Below are positions 1-8,405 of a DNA stretch of 21,382 bases, one piece after another. The DNA lies in assembly GCA_964058805.1 (NCBI GenBank), contig CAXKVV010001100.1, forward strand, positions 1-21,382, in the 5' to 3' direction. Made by a program: the position numbers and the translations under genes. Numbering within the stretch: position 1 is the first letter of the stretch; each line of letters opens with the position of its first letter. The notes below the pieces were generated by a model that did not search any database, had not been told where the DNA came from, and saw only the letters and a program-made list of their open reading frames with translations. Origin of the DNA: Schoenoplectus triqueter. Its lineage: Eukaryota > Streptophyta > Magnoliopsida > Poales > Cyperaceae.

Positions 1-1230
1 ATTTTCCCGCCTCTTTCATTCTCAGCCATAACAATTTCTTTCTTTAACCTAAATGAAATTTCAATCTCCGCCAAAATGAATTGACAATCCGTCAAATTTA
101 GAGATGCCGCCAAATTTGGAGATGCCGCCAAAAAATCATTTACCAGGCATCCCAGGGAGATTCCTTTTTTTTAGGTGGGGGACTAATAGGCACTGGGACT
201 GAGGGAAGGGGCCTAAAGTAAGAGACATTAGTCTCAGCTGAGCCGGAGTTGGAGGCGGTCATGGCTGAGGAATTTTCTACTTCCATAGGCATCGCTCACA
301 ACAGGCTCAAAGCTACTTTCTTTCTCTCTTTCCGACTTTGATTCCAAACTAACCCGAATAAAATATTGGACCAAAAAAAGGCGAGAGCTACCAGTCTTAC
401 GACAATCACTTTTCTCCTCTCCCTTTCTCCCGATCAAGAAATAGGTAATATAAATCAATCAAACAACTCTTTCTCTAACTTTTATTTTTATTACACATTA
501 GCTGTTGCAATGGTTTTACTATGACTTCATTTTAATTATTACTCACAGGGATATTGACAATTGACATTACTACAGAACTTCAATATTTCTTACAAAAATA
601 TTGACATTACTCACAGAAATAATGACTCTAATTTTATTTTTACAATTGGTATCATATTTGCTCTTCTAACAGAAGAAATAAATCAAGTAATTAACATTTA
701 TTGGCTCTTCTATCTCTATCTTGTTACACCTCTAATTTTCCTCCCTTGTCCTAATCAAACATCCAGAAACCTATCATGTTTTCTTAAATTTGATATTAGT
801 ATGGCTCAAGTGAAAACTAAAAAATCTCTGCTGCATAGAAATATTGGCATTATTATATAAATAGTTGTTTCTTTGTACTGGTAATATATATGCTAGCTTG
901 CCCTAAAATAACTTTTGGTACTTTAATTTCTATTCAAACAACACATATATACTATTTTCTGCCTTAATCAAACACTCTTTCATGCTACTTATGACACAGA
1001 TTTCTTCATATGGCTGGTACAAAGTCTTCTCTACTAAGGGAATTACAAACAGGAAATGATGAAACTAGTGATGGTAGTGAACTCTGTGATCCAGAAACTA
1101 TAGTTTACTGTTATTAATATGCATGCAGTATGCGGAGTTCAACATCCTATTTTTTAGATAATAAAGACTGAATTTAAGATAATTATTGGGATGTACAGCT
1201 TTGTTGATAACATACTAATTTCACTCATAG
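1..1230. other. No confident gene; E2F-like repeat cluster at left edge
   Basis: I see no credible coding gene in this stretch. The first 132 bases hold a degenerate 18-21 bp tandem repeat built on CCGYCAAA (68, 89, 107, 125) and a TTTCCCGC at 3-10; these match or nearly match the E2F consensus TTTSSCGS. The rest is AT-rich. A 36-codon ORF with ATG at 1010 and stop at 1115-1117 could be a fragment of an upstream exon of the gene whose last exons begin at 1231, but its splice borders are not convincing. The stretch may be the interior of the CACTA-like element that ends at 2841. Confidence 0.4.
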
Positions 1231-2007
1231 GATCATCATGGTCTCATTTCTCAGTCATTTCAAAGAGCTATGAGGATGCATGTAGTTTTATCTCAGGTGA
1301 ATTTTCAACTTTCTATAGTGAGAATTGAGTGCAAACAAATAAGGTTTTGATGTTTCACAATACTAATTTTTATTGTTCACTGTATGTTGTGCTTGTAGGG
1401 TCATAGTCTCGTTTCTCAGCTAACTCAAGAACATCATATGTCTTTATTTCGGGTAAGTATAATTTCTAACAATTTTGAATGGGTGATGGTGTTTGACAGG
1501 AGTTGTGTAAGATTTTTATAGTTTTTAACATTAGAGTGGACTAGTATTGTGAGATTCATGTATGCCAAAATCTGTAGATTTAGTTTGTGTTTTAAGACTT
1601 TGCTGAAATTGATATAACAAATAGGTATGAATGTTGGTAACAAAACATATAGATTCAAATGTCTAAGGTTTGATCAATTTTTAATATTGGGTTTAAACAT
1701 GCGTTTAGTGGTAAATATTATAAATTTATATTAGGGTAAGAAGAAAAAGCTGTATTGTATATGCTTCAAAATAGAGAGATATAGAGGACCTAATTTTACA
1801 AATGTAAGTTGTTTAATTGTACTGATGCTTCAAAGTAAAAGATCTTAAGTATATATATTTTTTGTTCTATACTAGGGATTATCTTCAATGTCGCAATCAA
1901 ATGTGATGGGAGGGATGCAAGCACTTGTAACGCAAACTACAACGGGCGAGGCAGCCATGAACCGATGGTGTGAGGGACCGAACTCGGACAATCAACAAAT
2001 GCAGTAG
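1231..2007 (+). CDS. Predicted last three exons of a gene inside a CACTA-like element (unknown product, partial)
   Basis: Three short exons can be read in one phase with GT-AG borders: 1231-1296 (22 codons, after ...CTCATAG, before GTGAAT), 1399-1452 (18 codons, after ...TTGTAG, before GTAAGT) and 1876-2007 (43 codons plus TAG stop, after ...ATACTAG). All introns are phase 0 (102 and 423 nt). Exons 1 and 2 are related at DNA level around GTCTCRTTTCTCAG, and all three encode a similar [GS]-[LS]-[IVM]-S-Q core, so they look like tandem exon duplicates. The 5' exons were not found. The family is not recognised. Because the gene ends about 830 bp before a CACTA terminus on the same strand, I infer it is the last part of an element-encoded protein of the TnpA/Ptta type, which would bind subterminal repeats. 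A host gene fragment captured by the element is the alternative. RNA evidence would settle the splicing. Confidence 0.45.
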
Positions 2008-2357
2008 TTAGGTTTGGTATGGGTGACAGTTTTCAATTTTTTGGTAATAGAATTATAACAATATAGCAGACAAACAACTTTTCAATTATAGCAATATAGC
2101 AGTTGATATACGGGTTTATATTTTGACAGTTCAATACCTGTATTTTTTTATTTGATGTACTTTCAATTTGTATTTTTATATGCTATATTATTTTTCTGAA
2201 GTTATTTTCAATGCTTGATTGTTTTAATTTATCATCAGTTGACAATTGGAAAACAAAATAAAAAGTAGGAATGCTATTTTGTGCAGGAATGGGTTCATAT
2301 ATTTAATTTTTTTTAAATCTGCCAGTAATAATCAAAAGTTACTAACATAAATAATTT
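2008..2357. other. AT-rich segment downstream of the predicted gene
   Basis: No ORF or RNA gene seen. An imperfect direct repeat around 'agcaatatagcag' occurs near 2060-2100, and AATAAA-like hexamers near 2256 could serve as a polyadenylation signal for the exons ending at 2007. Confidence 0.35.
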
Positions 2358-2425
2358 GTGTTACTGCCAGAAATAATATGGTGTTACTGAACAAATAATG
2401 TGGTGTTACTGCCAGAAATAATGGG
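2358..2425 (+). repeat. Three tandem copies of a 22-23 bp unit
   Basis: Units are 2358-2380, 2381-2402 and 2403-2425, each starting GTGTTACTG and ending in an AAATAATG-like block; the outer two share GTGTTACTGCCAGAAATAAT. A further degenerate copy may lie near 2320-2345. They sit just before the CACTA subterminal block. Confidence 0.75.
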
Positions 2426-2500
2426 TTTATCTATTGTAATTTTCTTAAAATCTGCGTAAATTAATTAATAATAAAAAAATAATAATGTGGATGAATAGAA

Positions 2501-2841
2501 TTATTCCGTGACTTGTTAAAATTATTTTCGTGGAAGTAAGAACCATGGAAATAATATGAGTTATTCCGTTGCCCAATTCCTCGGAACTGCCAAATGTTTA
2601 CTACGGAATTAAGAACCGGAGCACTCAAACGTGAAACTATTTCCGTAGAATCATTTCCGTGCTTAATTCCTCGGAAAATGATTATCTCCGTGGTATTCTA
2701 CGGAAATAGTATTTGTTCTGGCGATGAAAGTACCGTGGAAGTCTTTCCGTGGGTAATTCACGGAAATGACATCTTTTCCGTGCTTGACTCCACGGAACAA
2801 GCGTTTTTCCTTCCACGGTAATAACAACAATTCTAGTAGTG
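2501..2841 (+). repeat. CACTA subterminal repeat region and terminus
   Basis: Many copies of TTCCGTG and its complement CACGGAA, often paired into hairpins of about 22-24 bp, for example 2744-2766 (TTTCCGT ... ACGGAAA) and 2774-2797 (TTCCGTG ... CACGGAA). Diverged pairs lie at 2654-2677 and 2687-2706. The block ends in TTCTAGTAGTG. In this class of transposon such repeats are binding sites for the element's DNA-binding protein; that role here is inference. Confidence 0.7.
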
Positions 2842-3146
2842 TAATTAACCGGCATTTTAATTTGTTATTATTATTTTGCTAGAATATGCTTGTAGATTAT
2901 TTAGTCCTCATCGATTTATATTTTGAACTATCACAAAGTTAGTCCCCAACTACTAGCATTATAAAAAAAAAAAATTAAGCAGTCTTTTGTAAAAGTTGAT
3001 GGTATTTAACAAAACGTGCCAACAGAATATTATTTAAAAGATCCGCAGAGAAATTTTCAGAATGAATTTAGACCAGTTCTTAGTCAATAAATTTTTTTTT
3101 GATCGCAAGATAAGGTTCATGCTCTTAAATTTTACTAGCATTGTAA
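2842..3146. other. AT-rich DNA between the CACTA end and the LINE tail
   Basis: No gene seen. It contains a 12-A run near 2966 and two similar strings, ACTAGCATTATAA near 2954 and ACTAGCATTGTAA near 3134. The latter abuts the LINE poly-A tract and could be part of a target duplication. Confidence 0.4.
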
Positions 3147-3281
3147 TTTTTTTTAAAACATTCCCTTAAATTTCATTATCATAATGATTAATTACATTCT
3201 GCACCGAGGTGCAGGTTATATATGCTGAGGTGGGGGGATAAGTAAGGAAAAACAAAAAAATAAATGAGACAAATTGGCCTA
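3147..3281 (-). mobile_element. 3' UTR tail and poly-A remnant of the LINE, cut off by the copia insertion
   Basis: Read on the minus strand, this continues directly from the LINE ORF2 stop at 9245-9247 once the copia element and one copy of its GCCTA duplication are set aside. It contains a perfect short hairpin (3199-3214, CTGCAC-CTCG-GTGCAG on the minus strand) and ends in an 8-A tract (T's at 3147-3154). Position, strand, hairpin and A-tract fit the 3' end of a plant L1-type LINE. The exact end is uncertain because the tail is short and the flank is AT-rich. Confidence 0.6.
3277..3281. repeat. Copia target-site duplication, left copy
   Basis: GCCTA immediately before the TGTT of the left LTR; identical to 9237-9241. 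Five base pairs is the normal duplication length for Ty1/copia integration. Confidence 0.92.
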
Positions 3282-3540
3282 TGTTATAAAATAAAGATAG
3301 AAGACAAAAGTTGTGAGAGACTAAAATCTTATTTCTATATTATCTCATCTAAAATTTTTTTATATATCCATCAACAACATACAAGCCTCTATTTATAGGC
3401 TAGAGAAACATCATGTAATAAAAGAGAAAATTAATACAAAATTAAATCTAGAGTTAAGGAGAAAGTGAAGAGAATGAAAAACTTCTATTATTATGGGAGG
3501 AGGTGGAGGAGGTGAAACATCTATCATTAATATTATAACA
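3282..3540 (-). repeat. 3' LTR of the copia element
   Basis: 259 bp with terminal inverted repeat TGTTATAA at 3282 and TTATAACA ending at 3540. It carries a TATA-like box (TATAAATAG on the minus strand, 3389-3397) and a purine/pyrimidine-biased GGAGG repeat near its right end. By eye it differs from the other LTR at about 7 positions and lacks an 18-bp stretch present there. Confidence 0.95.
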
Positions 3541-3550
3541 CTCCCCCTTA
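3541..3550 (-). other. Polypurine tract
   Basis: On the minus strand TAAGGGGGAG immediately precedes the TGTTAT of the 3' LTR, which is where plus-strand DNA synthesis is primed in LTR retrotransposons. Confidence 0.85.
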
Positions 3551-3751
3551 GATGTTTCGCCTTATATTATACACTATTAATATTGTACTACTGGACAAAT
3601 ATTAAATTTTGGTACTCCAGGACCAACTTGATTTAACTGATACTTCTGAATCAGTTATGTTGCCTCATTAAAAACCTTACTAAGAAAACCCAATGGGACA
3701 AAACTTAGTGAAGGGAAAAAGAGTGCAACGTGTATAATACTCCCCCTCATT
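3541..3751 (-). other. Copia 3' untranslated region with hairpin and second polypurine tract
   Basis: About 210 nt between the pol stop and the 3' LTR. A second purine tract (GAGGGGGAG on the minus strand, about 3740-3748) lies right after the pol stop and is followed by TATTATA, resembling the LTR start. A stem-loop at 3675-3714 pairs CCTTACTAAG with CTTAGTGAAGG with one bulged base, and has an inner CCC/GGG pair. Both features may matter for replication; see findings. Confidence 0.6.
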
Positions 3752-4675
3752 TTAACGTACATCTTTTAAGTGATAAATGTCAATTTTATGTGAAACCTGC
3801 TCAAAAATATTTCTTGGCAATGATTTTGTGAATAAGTCCGCCAAATTATCGCTTGATCTGATTTGACAAATATTTATCAAACCATTCTTCTGTAAGTCAT
3901 GTGTTGAGAAGAACTTCGGCGAGATGTGTTTGGTTCTGTCACCTTTGATATATCCTTCTTTGATTTGAGCAATGCATGCAGTATTATCTTCGTATATCAC
4001 CGTCGGGTTTTCTCTGACTGTCTCGAGACCACATTCCTCTTGGATGTGTTGGATCATGGATCTTAACCATACACATTCCCGTCCAGTATCATAAAGAGCA
4101 ATTAATTCAGCATGATTTGATAATGTTGCTGTCAATGTTTGCTTTGTTGATCGCCATGAAATTGCAGTGCCGCCATATGTAAACACATATCCGGATTGTG
4201 ACCGAGCTTTATGCGGATCTGATAAATATCCTGCATCTGTATATCCAACTAGTTTGGACTTTGTATTTTTTCGATAAAATAGTCCCATATCACGTGTCCC
4301 ACAAAGGTAACGTAATACATGTTTGATTCCGTTCCAATGTCGGCGTGTTGGATCAGAACTATATCTCGCTAATACATTTACAGAAAAAGCAATATCAGGT
4401 CTCGTATTATTAGCAAGATACATCAAAGCCCCAATTGCACTTAAGTATGGTACTTCAGGACCAAGAGCTTTTTCATTATTTTCTCGGGGCCGATAAGGAT
4501 CTTTTTTCACATCAAGTGATCGGACAACCATTGGTGTACTTAGAGGATGAGTTTTGTCCATATTAAAACGTTTCAACATCTTCTGGATGTAGTTTGATTG
4601 ATGGACAAATATACCATTATGCAAATGCTCGATCTGTAGGCCGAGGCACAACTTTATTACACCAAGATCTTTCAT
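3752..4675 (-). pseudogene. Copia pol, reverse transcriptase C-terminal part and RNase H
   Basis: An open segment of 307 codons running to the pol stop. It is in the same frame as the integrase and reverse transcriptase segments upstream, so it is the C-terminal part of the polyprotein and not a separate gene; the methionine at 4675 is internal. Residues 1-100 are the RT thumb/connection of copia (MKDLG, the PYLSAIGALMYLANNTRPDI stretch). The RNase H domain follows, with acidic residues in GYTDAGY (D147), SNHAEL (E190), IYEDN (D230) and SDNLAD (D276), and the usual copia ending ADLFTKSLP near residue 288. RNase H removes the RNA strand of the RNA/DNA hybrid during reverse transcription. No stop or frameshift lies inside this segment, but it is cut from the rest by stops at 4826-4828 and 4877-4879. 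Confidence 0.93.
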
Positions 4676-5638
4676 TTCAAATTCATTCTTTAATAATTTT
4701 GCAGTCTTTTCGATCTCTTCAGGAGACCCAATGATATTCAGGTCATCAACATATACTGCAATAATTATAAAACTCGAGATTGATCGTTTAATAAAAACAC
4801 ATGGACTAATTATATTAGATTTATATCATTCTTTTATGAGATATTCACTGAGTCGATTATACCACATTCGACCTGATTATTTTAGTCCATACAATGATCG
4901 TTTTAACTTTATATAATACATTTCTCGAGATTTTGATGTAAATGCTTCAGACATTTTTAATCCTTCAGGGACTTTCATATAGATATCATTATCGAGTGAT
5001 CCATACAAATAAACTGTGACAACATCCATGAGACGCATTTGAAGGTTCTCAGTGATTGCGAGATTGATTAAAAATCGAAGAGTTATTGCATCCACTACAG
5101 GTGAATACGTTTCTTCATAATCAACTCCAAGTATTTGTGTAAAACCTTGTGCCACCAGCCTTGCTTTATATCTCACAATCTCATTTTTCTCATTTCTTTT
5201 TATTGCAAAAACCCACTTGTAACCTACAGGGTTAACATTTTTAGGGGTTAGAATTACAGGTCCAAAAATATTTCGCTTTTCAAGCGAATCTAATTCGGCC
5301 TTCATGGCATCTTTCCATTTTGGCCAATCATTTCTGTGCATACACTCTTCTAGAGTTTTTGGCACATAATCTTCCTCATTTATCACTTCAATTGCTATAG
5401 CATATGCAAAAATTTCATCAACACGTGTTTCATTTCGGTTCCATATTATACCATTCTGTACATAATTTATTGAGATCTCATAATCATTCGGTGCCTGAGT
5501 TTCTTCTGGAACTTTATCAACGACCTCTTCTAGGGTTCTACTTCCAATCTCTTCTGGGATTTTACTGACAATCTCTTCTGGGATTTTATCGGTAACTTTT
5601 GCTGAAGTTACACCAACTGCATTATTCTGCTCTTTCAT
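4676..5638 (-). pseudogene. Copia pol, reverse transcriptase with two internal stops
   Basis: Starts two codons after the in-frame TGA at 5642-5644 and runs in frame into the RNase H segment. Residues about 10-50 form an acidic linker of repeated IPEE-like units. The RT domain begins near residue 95 (LEECMHRNDWPKWKDAM), with KWVF, KARLVAQGF, the YSPVV motif and the first catalytic aspartate in LMDVVTVYLYG (D205), where copia relatives usually have an A-F pair instead of V-Y. Reading stops at TAA 4877-4879 just after SLYGLK and at TGA 4826-4828. Between and after these the frame is intact and includes the catalytic YVDD box at 4742-4753. A functional RT would copy element RNA to cDNA in the virus-like particle; here it cannot be made without readthrough at both stops. 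Confidence 0.9.
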
Positions 5639-5641
5639 TTT

Positions 5642-7276
5642 TCATGGATTTTTGTCTTTGGAACCGATTGGTCTTCCACGTTTTCTTTGTATAGTAACCT
5701 CTGTTGGGGTTATTTCAATTCGAGCAGGTGCATTTAAAGCTGGTATATGTGATTTAGTCACTCTTTTTGTATCTGTAAATGCATCTGGTAACTTATTTGC
5801 TATTCTTTGCAAATGTATAATCTTTTGAACTTCCAGTTCACATTGACCACTCCGGGAATCAAGATAAGATATTGATGATGCATTCCAAGTTACTTGTTTT
5901 TCCAGCTTTTCTTTTTCTCCCCCTAAGATTGGGAATATTGTCTCATCAAATTGACAATCAGCAAAACGAGCTGTAAAAACATCTCCAGTTAATGGTTCTA
6001 AATATTTAATAATTGATGGAGAGTGAAAACCAATATAAATTCCTAATCTCCTCTGTGGTCCCATTTTTGTGCGTTGTGGAGGAGAAATTGGAACATACAC
6101 AGCACAACTAAAAATTTTAAGATGGGACAAGTTTGGTTCTCTTCCAGAGACCAATTGTAATGGAGAAAATTTATGAGATGCAGTTGGTCTTAATCTAATA
6201 AGTGCAACAGCATGTAATATGGTATGTCCCCATGTAGAAGATGGTAGATTACATTTCATAAGTAACGGTCTAGCAATCAGTTGTAATCTTTTAATTAATG
6301 ATTCAGCTAAACCATTTTGTGTATGTACATGAGCAACTGGATGTTCTACCTTAATCCCAATTGACATACAATAATCATTAAAAGACTGGGATGTAAATTC
6401 TCCTGCATTATCAAGCCGGATACTCTTAATTTGGTAATCCGGAAAATTTGCTCTTAATTGGATTATTTGTGCTAATAGCCTAGCAAATATAACATTTCTT
6501 GTAGCTAATAGGCAAACATGTGACCATCGAGTTGATGCATCAATTAAAACCATAAAATATCTAAATGGTCCACATGGAGGAGAAATAGGCCCACAAATGT
6601 CTCCTTGAATTCTCTCTAAAAATAAAGGAGATTCATTTTCAATTTTATTTTTAAATGGCCTAATTATCAATTTTCCAAGAGAGCATGCTGCACATAATAA
6701 ATCTTTTGATAATAGGATCTTCAGGTCCTTTAGAGGATGCCCATTTGCACTTTCAATTATTCTCCTCATCATAATGTTACCTGGATGACCTAACCTGTCA
6801 TGCCACAGAGTAAACATTTTTGTGTCATGCAACTTCTGGTTACTGACCATATTTGATTCTATTGAACTTATGTTCATACAATATAGTCCAGATGATAAAG
6901 CTTTCATCTTTTCCAATATGATCTTCCGACCATATTTAATCGTTGTAATTTGAAGATATTCAATATTATTTTCAGTCATGGTTTCGATATGATAACCATT
7001 ACACCGAATATCTTTAAAACTTAGTAAATTTCTTCTGGATTTACTAGAGTATAATGCGTCATTTATAATTAATTTTGTTCCTTTTGATAACAAAATACAA
7101 GCTCTTCCAGAGCCTTCAATTAAGTTACTAATACCAGAAATTGTATTAACATGTGTCTCTACAGGAGACAATTGAGAAAAATATTTTTTGCTTTTTAATA
7201 TTGTGTTTGTTGTTCCACTGTCTACTAGACATTCATCTCTAATACTTGTCATTGCTCTGCTGGAGCCTTCAATCAT
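5642..7276 (-). pseudogene. Copia pol, protease and integrase
   Basis: 544 codons, ending at an in-frame TGA (5642-5644) that separates it from RT. The retropepsin active site is DSGTTNTI (D19-G21), followed by the GAG-pre-integrase zinc finger with H159, H164, C195 and C198 (LWHDRLGHPG ... CAAC). The integrase core has its catalytic triad in GDICGP (D226), RLDNAGE (D289) and NGLAES (E325); D289 and E325 are separated by 35 residues as in the D-D35-E signature. Residues 531-544 are basic with an AT-hook-like KRGRP core. The protease would cut the polyprotein and the integrase would insert cDNA. The start methionine is a guess: the frame is separate from gag, and native pol is probably initiated or processed upstream. 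All key catalytic residues seen are intact, so the damage is the terminal stop. Confidence 0.93.
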
Positions 7277-7388
7277 ATTCTTTTTCCTTTGAACAAAAAA
7301 AAATATACAAGATTAAAATTAAAGAAACTAATTTTATTCATGAGAAACATAAACTTACAACATAAAACTGAATTAAAATAAAAAAAAC
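7277..7388 (-). other. Gag-pol spacer with splice-site-like signals
   Basis: About 112 nt of AT-rich sequence between the gag stop (7389-7391) and the first methionine of the pol frame. On the minus strand it has a consensus-like 5' splice site GTTGTAAGT (GT at 7358-7357) and a long T tract ending TTCAAAG with AG at 7288-7287. Splicing between them would remove 72 nt and leave the gag stop in place. Confidence 0.4.
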
Positions 7389-8405
7389 TTAGCTCATAAT
7401 ATTTATTTCTTTATCAACATTCTCAAAGAAATCAGAAACATCTAGGTGTGTATCCATGACTAAATCACTTGACTCATTTTCAATAAAATTTGTTTCTACT
7501 TCTTTTCTCTTTTTCTTGATGGATGCTTGATAAAGTTCAACTAAATGTTTAGGAGTACGACATGTGCGTGACCAATGGTTTGTCATATCACATCTATAAC
7601 AACTACTTTCAAACTTTTTAGAAGATGTTGAATTCTTTTCCTTTTCATATCTCCCCGCATTGTTGTCATTTGATTTGAAATTATGACCTTCACGTCGCCA
7701 AACATTATTGCGACCACGTCCACGACCTCTTCTGGGGCCGCGACCACGTCCTCGACCACGATTTCCTTTAAATGATGTTGCATTCGCTTCAGGGAATGAT
7801 GTCGCATTTGCTTCAGGAAATGGACTAGAGCCAGTGGACCGTGATTGATGATTTTTCATGAGAAGCTCATTATTTTGTTCCGCAACAAGAAGACATGATA
7901 TCAATTCTGAATATTTTTTAAAACCACGCTCCCAATATTGCTGCTGCAGGAGCAAATTCGAAGCATGAAATGTGAAAAATGTTTTTTCTAACATGTCTTC
8001 ATCAGTAATCTTTTCTCCGCATAATTTTAACTCAGAAGTTATGCAAAACATTGCGGAATTATATTCACCCACAGATTTAAAATCTTGCAACCTTAAATGA
8101 ATCCATTCATAACGAGCTTTTGGGAGGAGCACTTATTTTTGATGGTCATATCTTTCTTTTAAATTTTTCCATAATTCTAACGGATCTTTCACCGTTAAAT
8201 ATTCAGTTTTTAAATCCTCATGGAGATGATGACGGAGGAATATCATTGCTTTGGCTTTCTCCTGCGGGGAGGTCTTATTTTCATCTTTTATTGTATCTCC
8301 AAGATTATTTGCGGTAAGATGAATCTCAGCATCGAGAGTCCATGGGAGATAGTTCTTGCCCGATATATCAAGGGCAACGAATTCAAGTTTAGTAAGATTT
8401 GCCAT
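7389..8405 (-). pseudogene. Copia gag (nucleocapsid polyprotein), one in-frame stop
   Basis: Begins at ATG 8405 with MANLTKLEF and an N-terminal copia Gag region (SGKNYLPWTLDAEIH near residue 15), then the UBN2-type Gag domain (LWKNLKERYD, LRLQDFKSVGEYNSA). Reading is broken by TAA at 8133-8135 after codon 90 and resumes in the same frame for 247 codons to the stop at 7389-7391. The C-terminal half has an 8-aa duplication (PEANATSF twice), an RGRGRG arginine/glycine-rich tract and a canonical CCHC zinc knuckle, CYRC-x4-H-x4-C, about residues 269-282 counting the stop as a codon. Gag packages the genomic RNA and builds the virus-like particle; the R/G tract and knuckle bind RNA. It is the first gene after the leader. 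Apart from the stop it seems intact. Confidence 0.93.

Larger units (their letters stand above)
1231..2841 (+). mobile_element. CACTA (En/Spm-like) transposon, right-hand part; left end outside the window or lost
   Basis: The right terminus is TAGTG at 2837-2841, the inverted form of CACTA, with extended end CACTACTAGAA when read on the minus strand. It is preceded by about 330 bp of repeated TTCCGTG/CACGGAA motifs, the usual arrangement of CACTA subterminal repeats. The base triplet after the end is TAA, the expected 3-bp target duplication size, but the matching left end (TAA then CACTACTAGAA) is not seen upstream, so the element extends left of the window or is truncated. No DDE transposase (TnpD-like) domain was seen. 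The left limit given is only the first exon I can support. Confidence 0.55.

Noticed and set aside
561..860. Plus-strand open frame of 99 codons
   Set aside because: AT-rich composition, no domain, no splice or promoter context; length is expected by chance in such DNA.
2358..2425. CRISPR-like spaced repeats
   Set aside because: Units are directly adjacent with no spacers and the context is a plant transposon.
4731..4916. Plus-strand open frame inside the copia pol
   Set aside because: Shadow of the minus-strand reverse transcriptase, which contains YVDD at this place.
7287..7358. Intron that would join gag and pol into one frame
   Set aside because: The donor lies after the gag stop, so splicing there cannot fuse gag to pol; kept only as a possible regulator of RNA forms.
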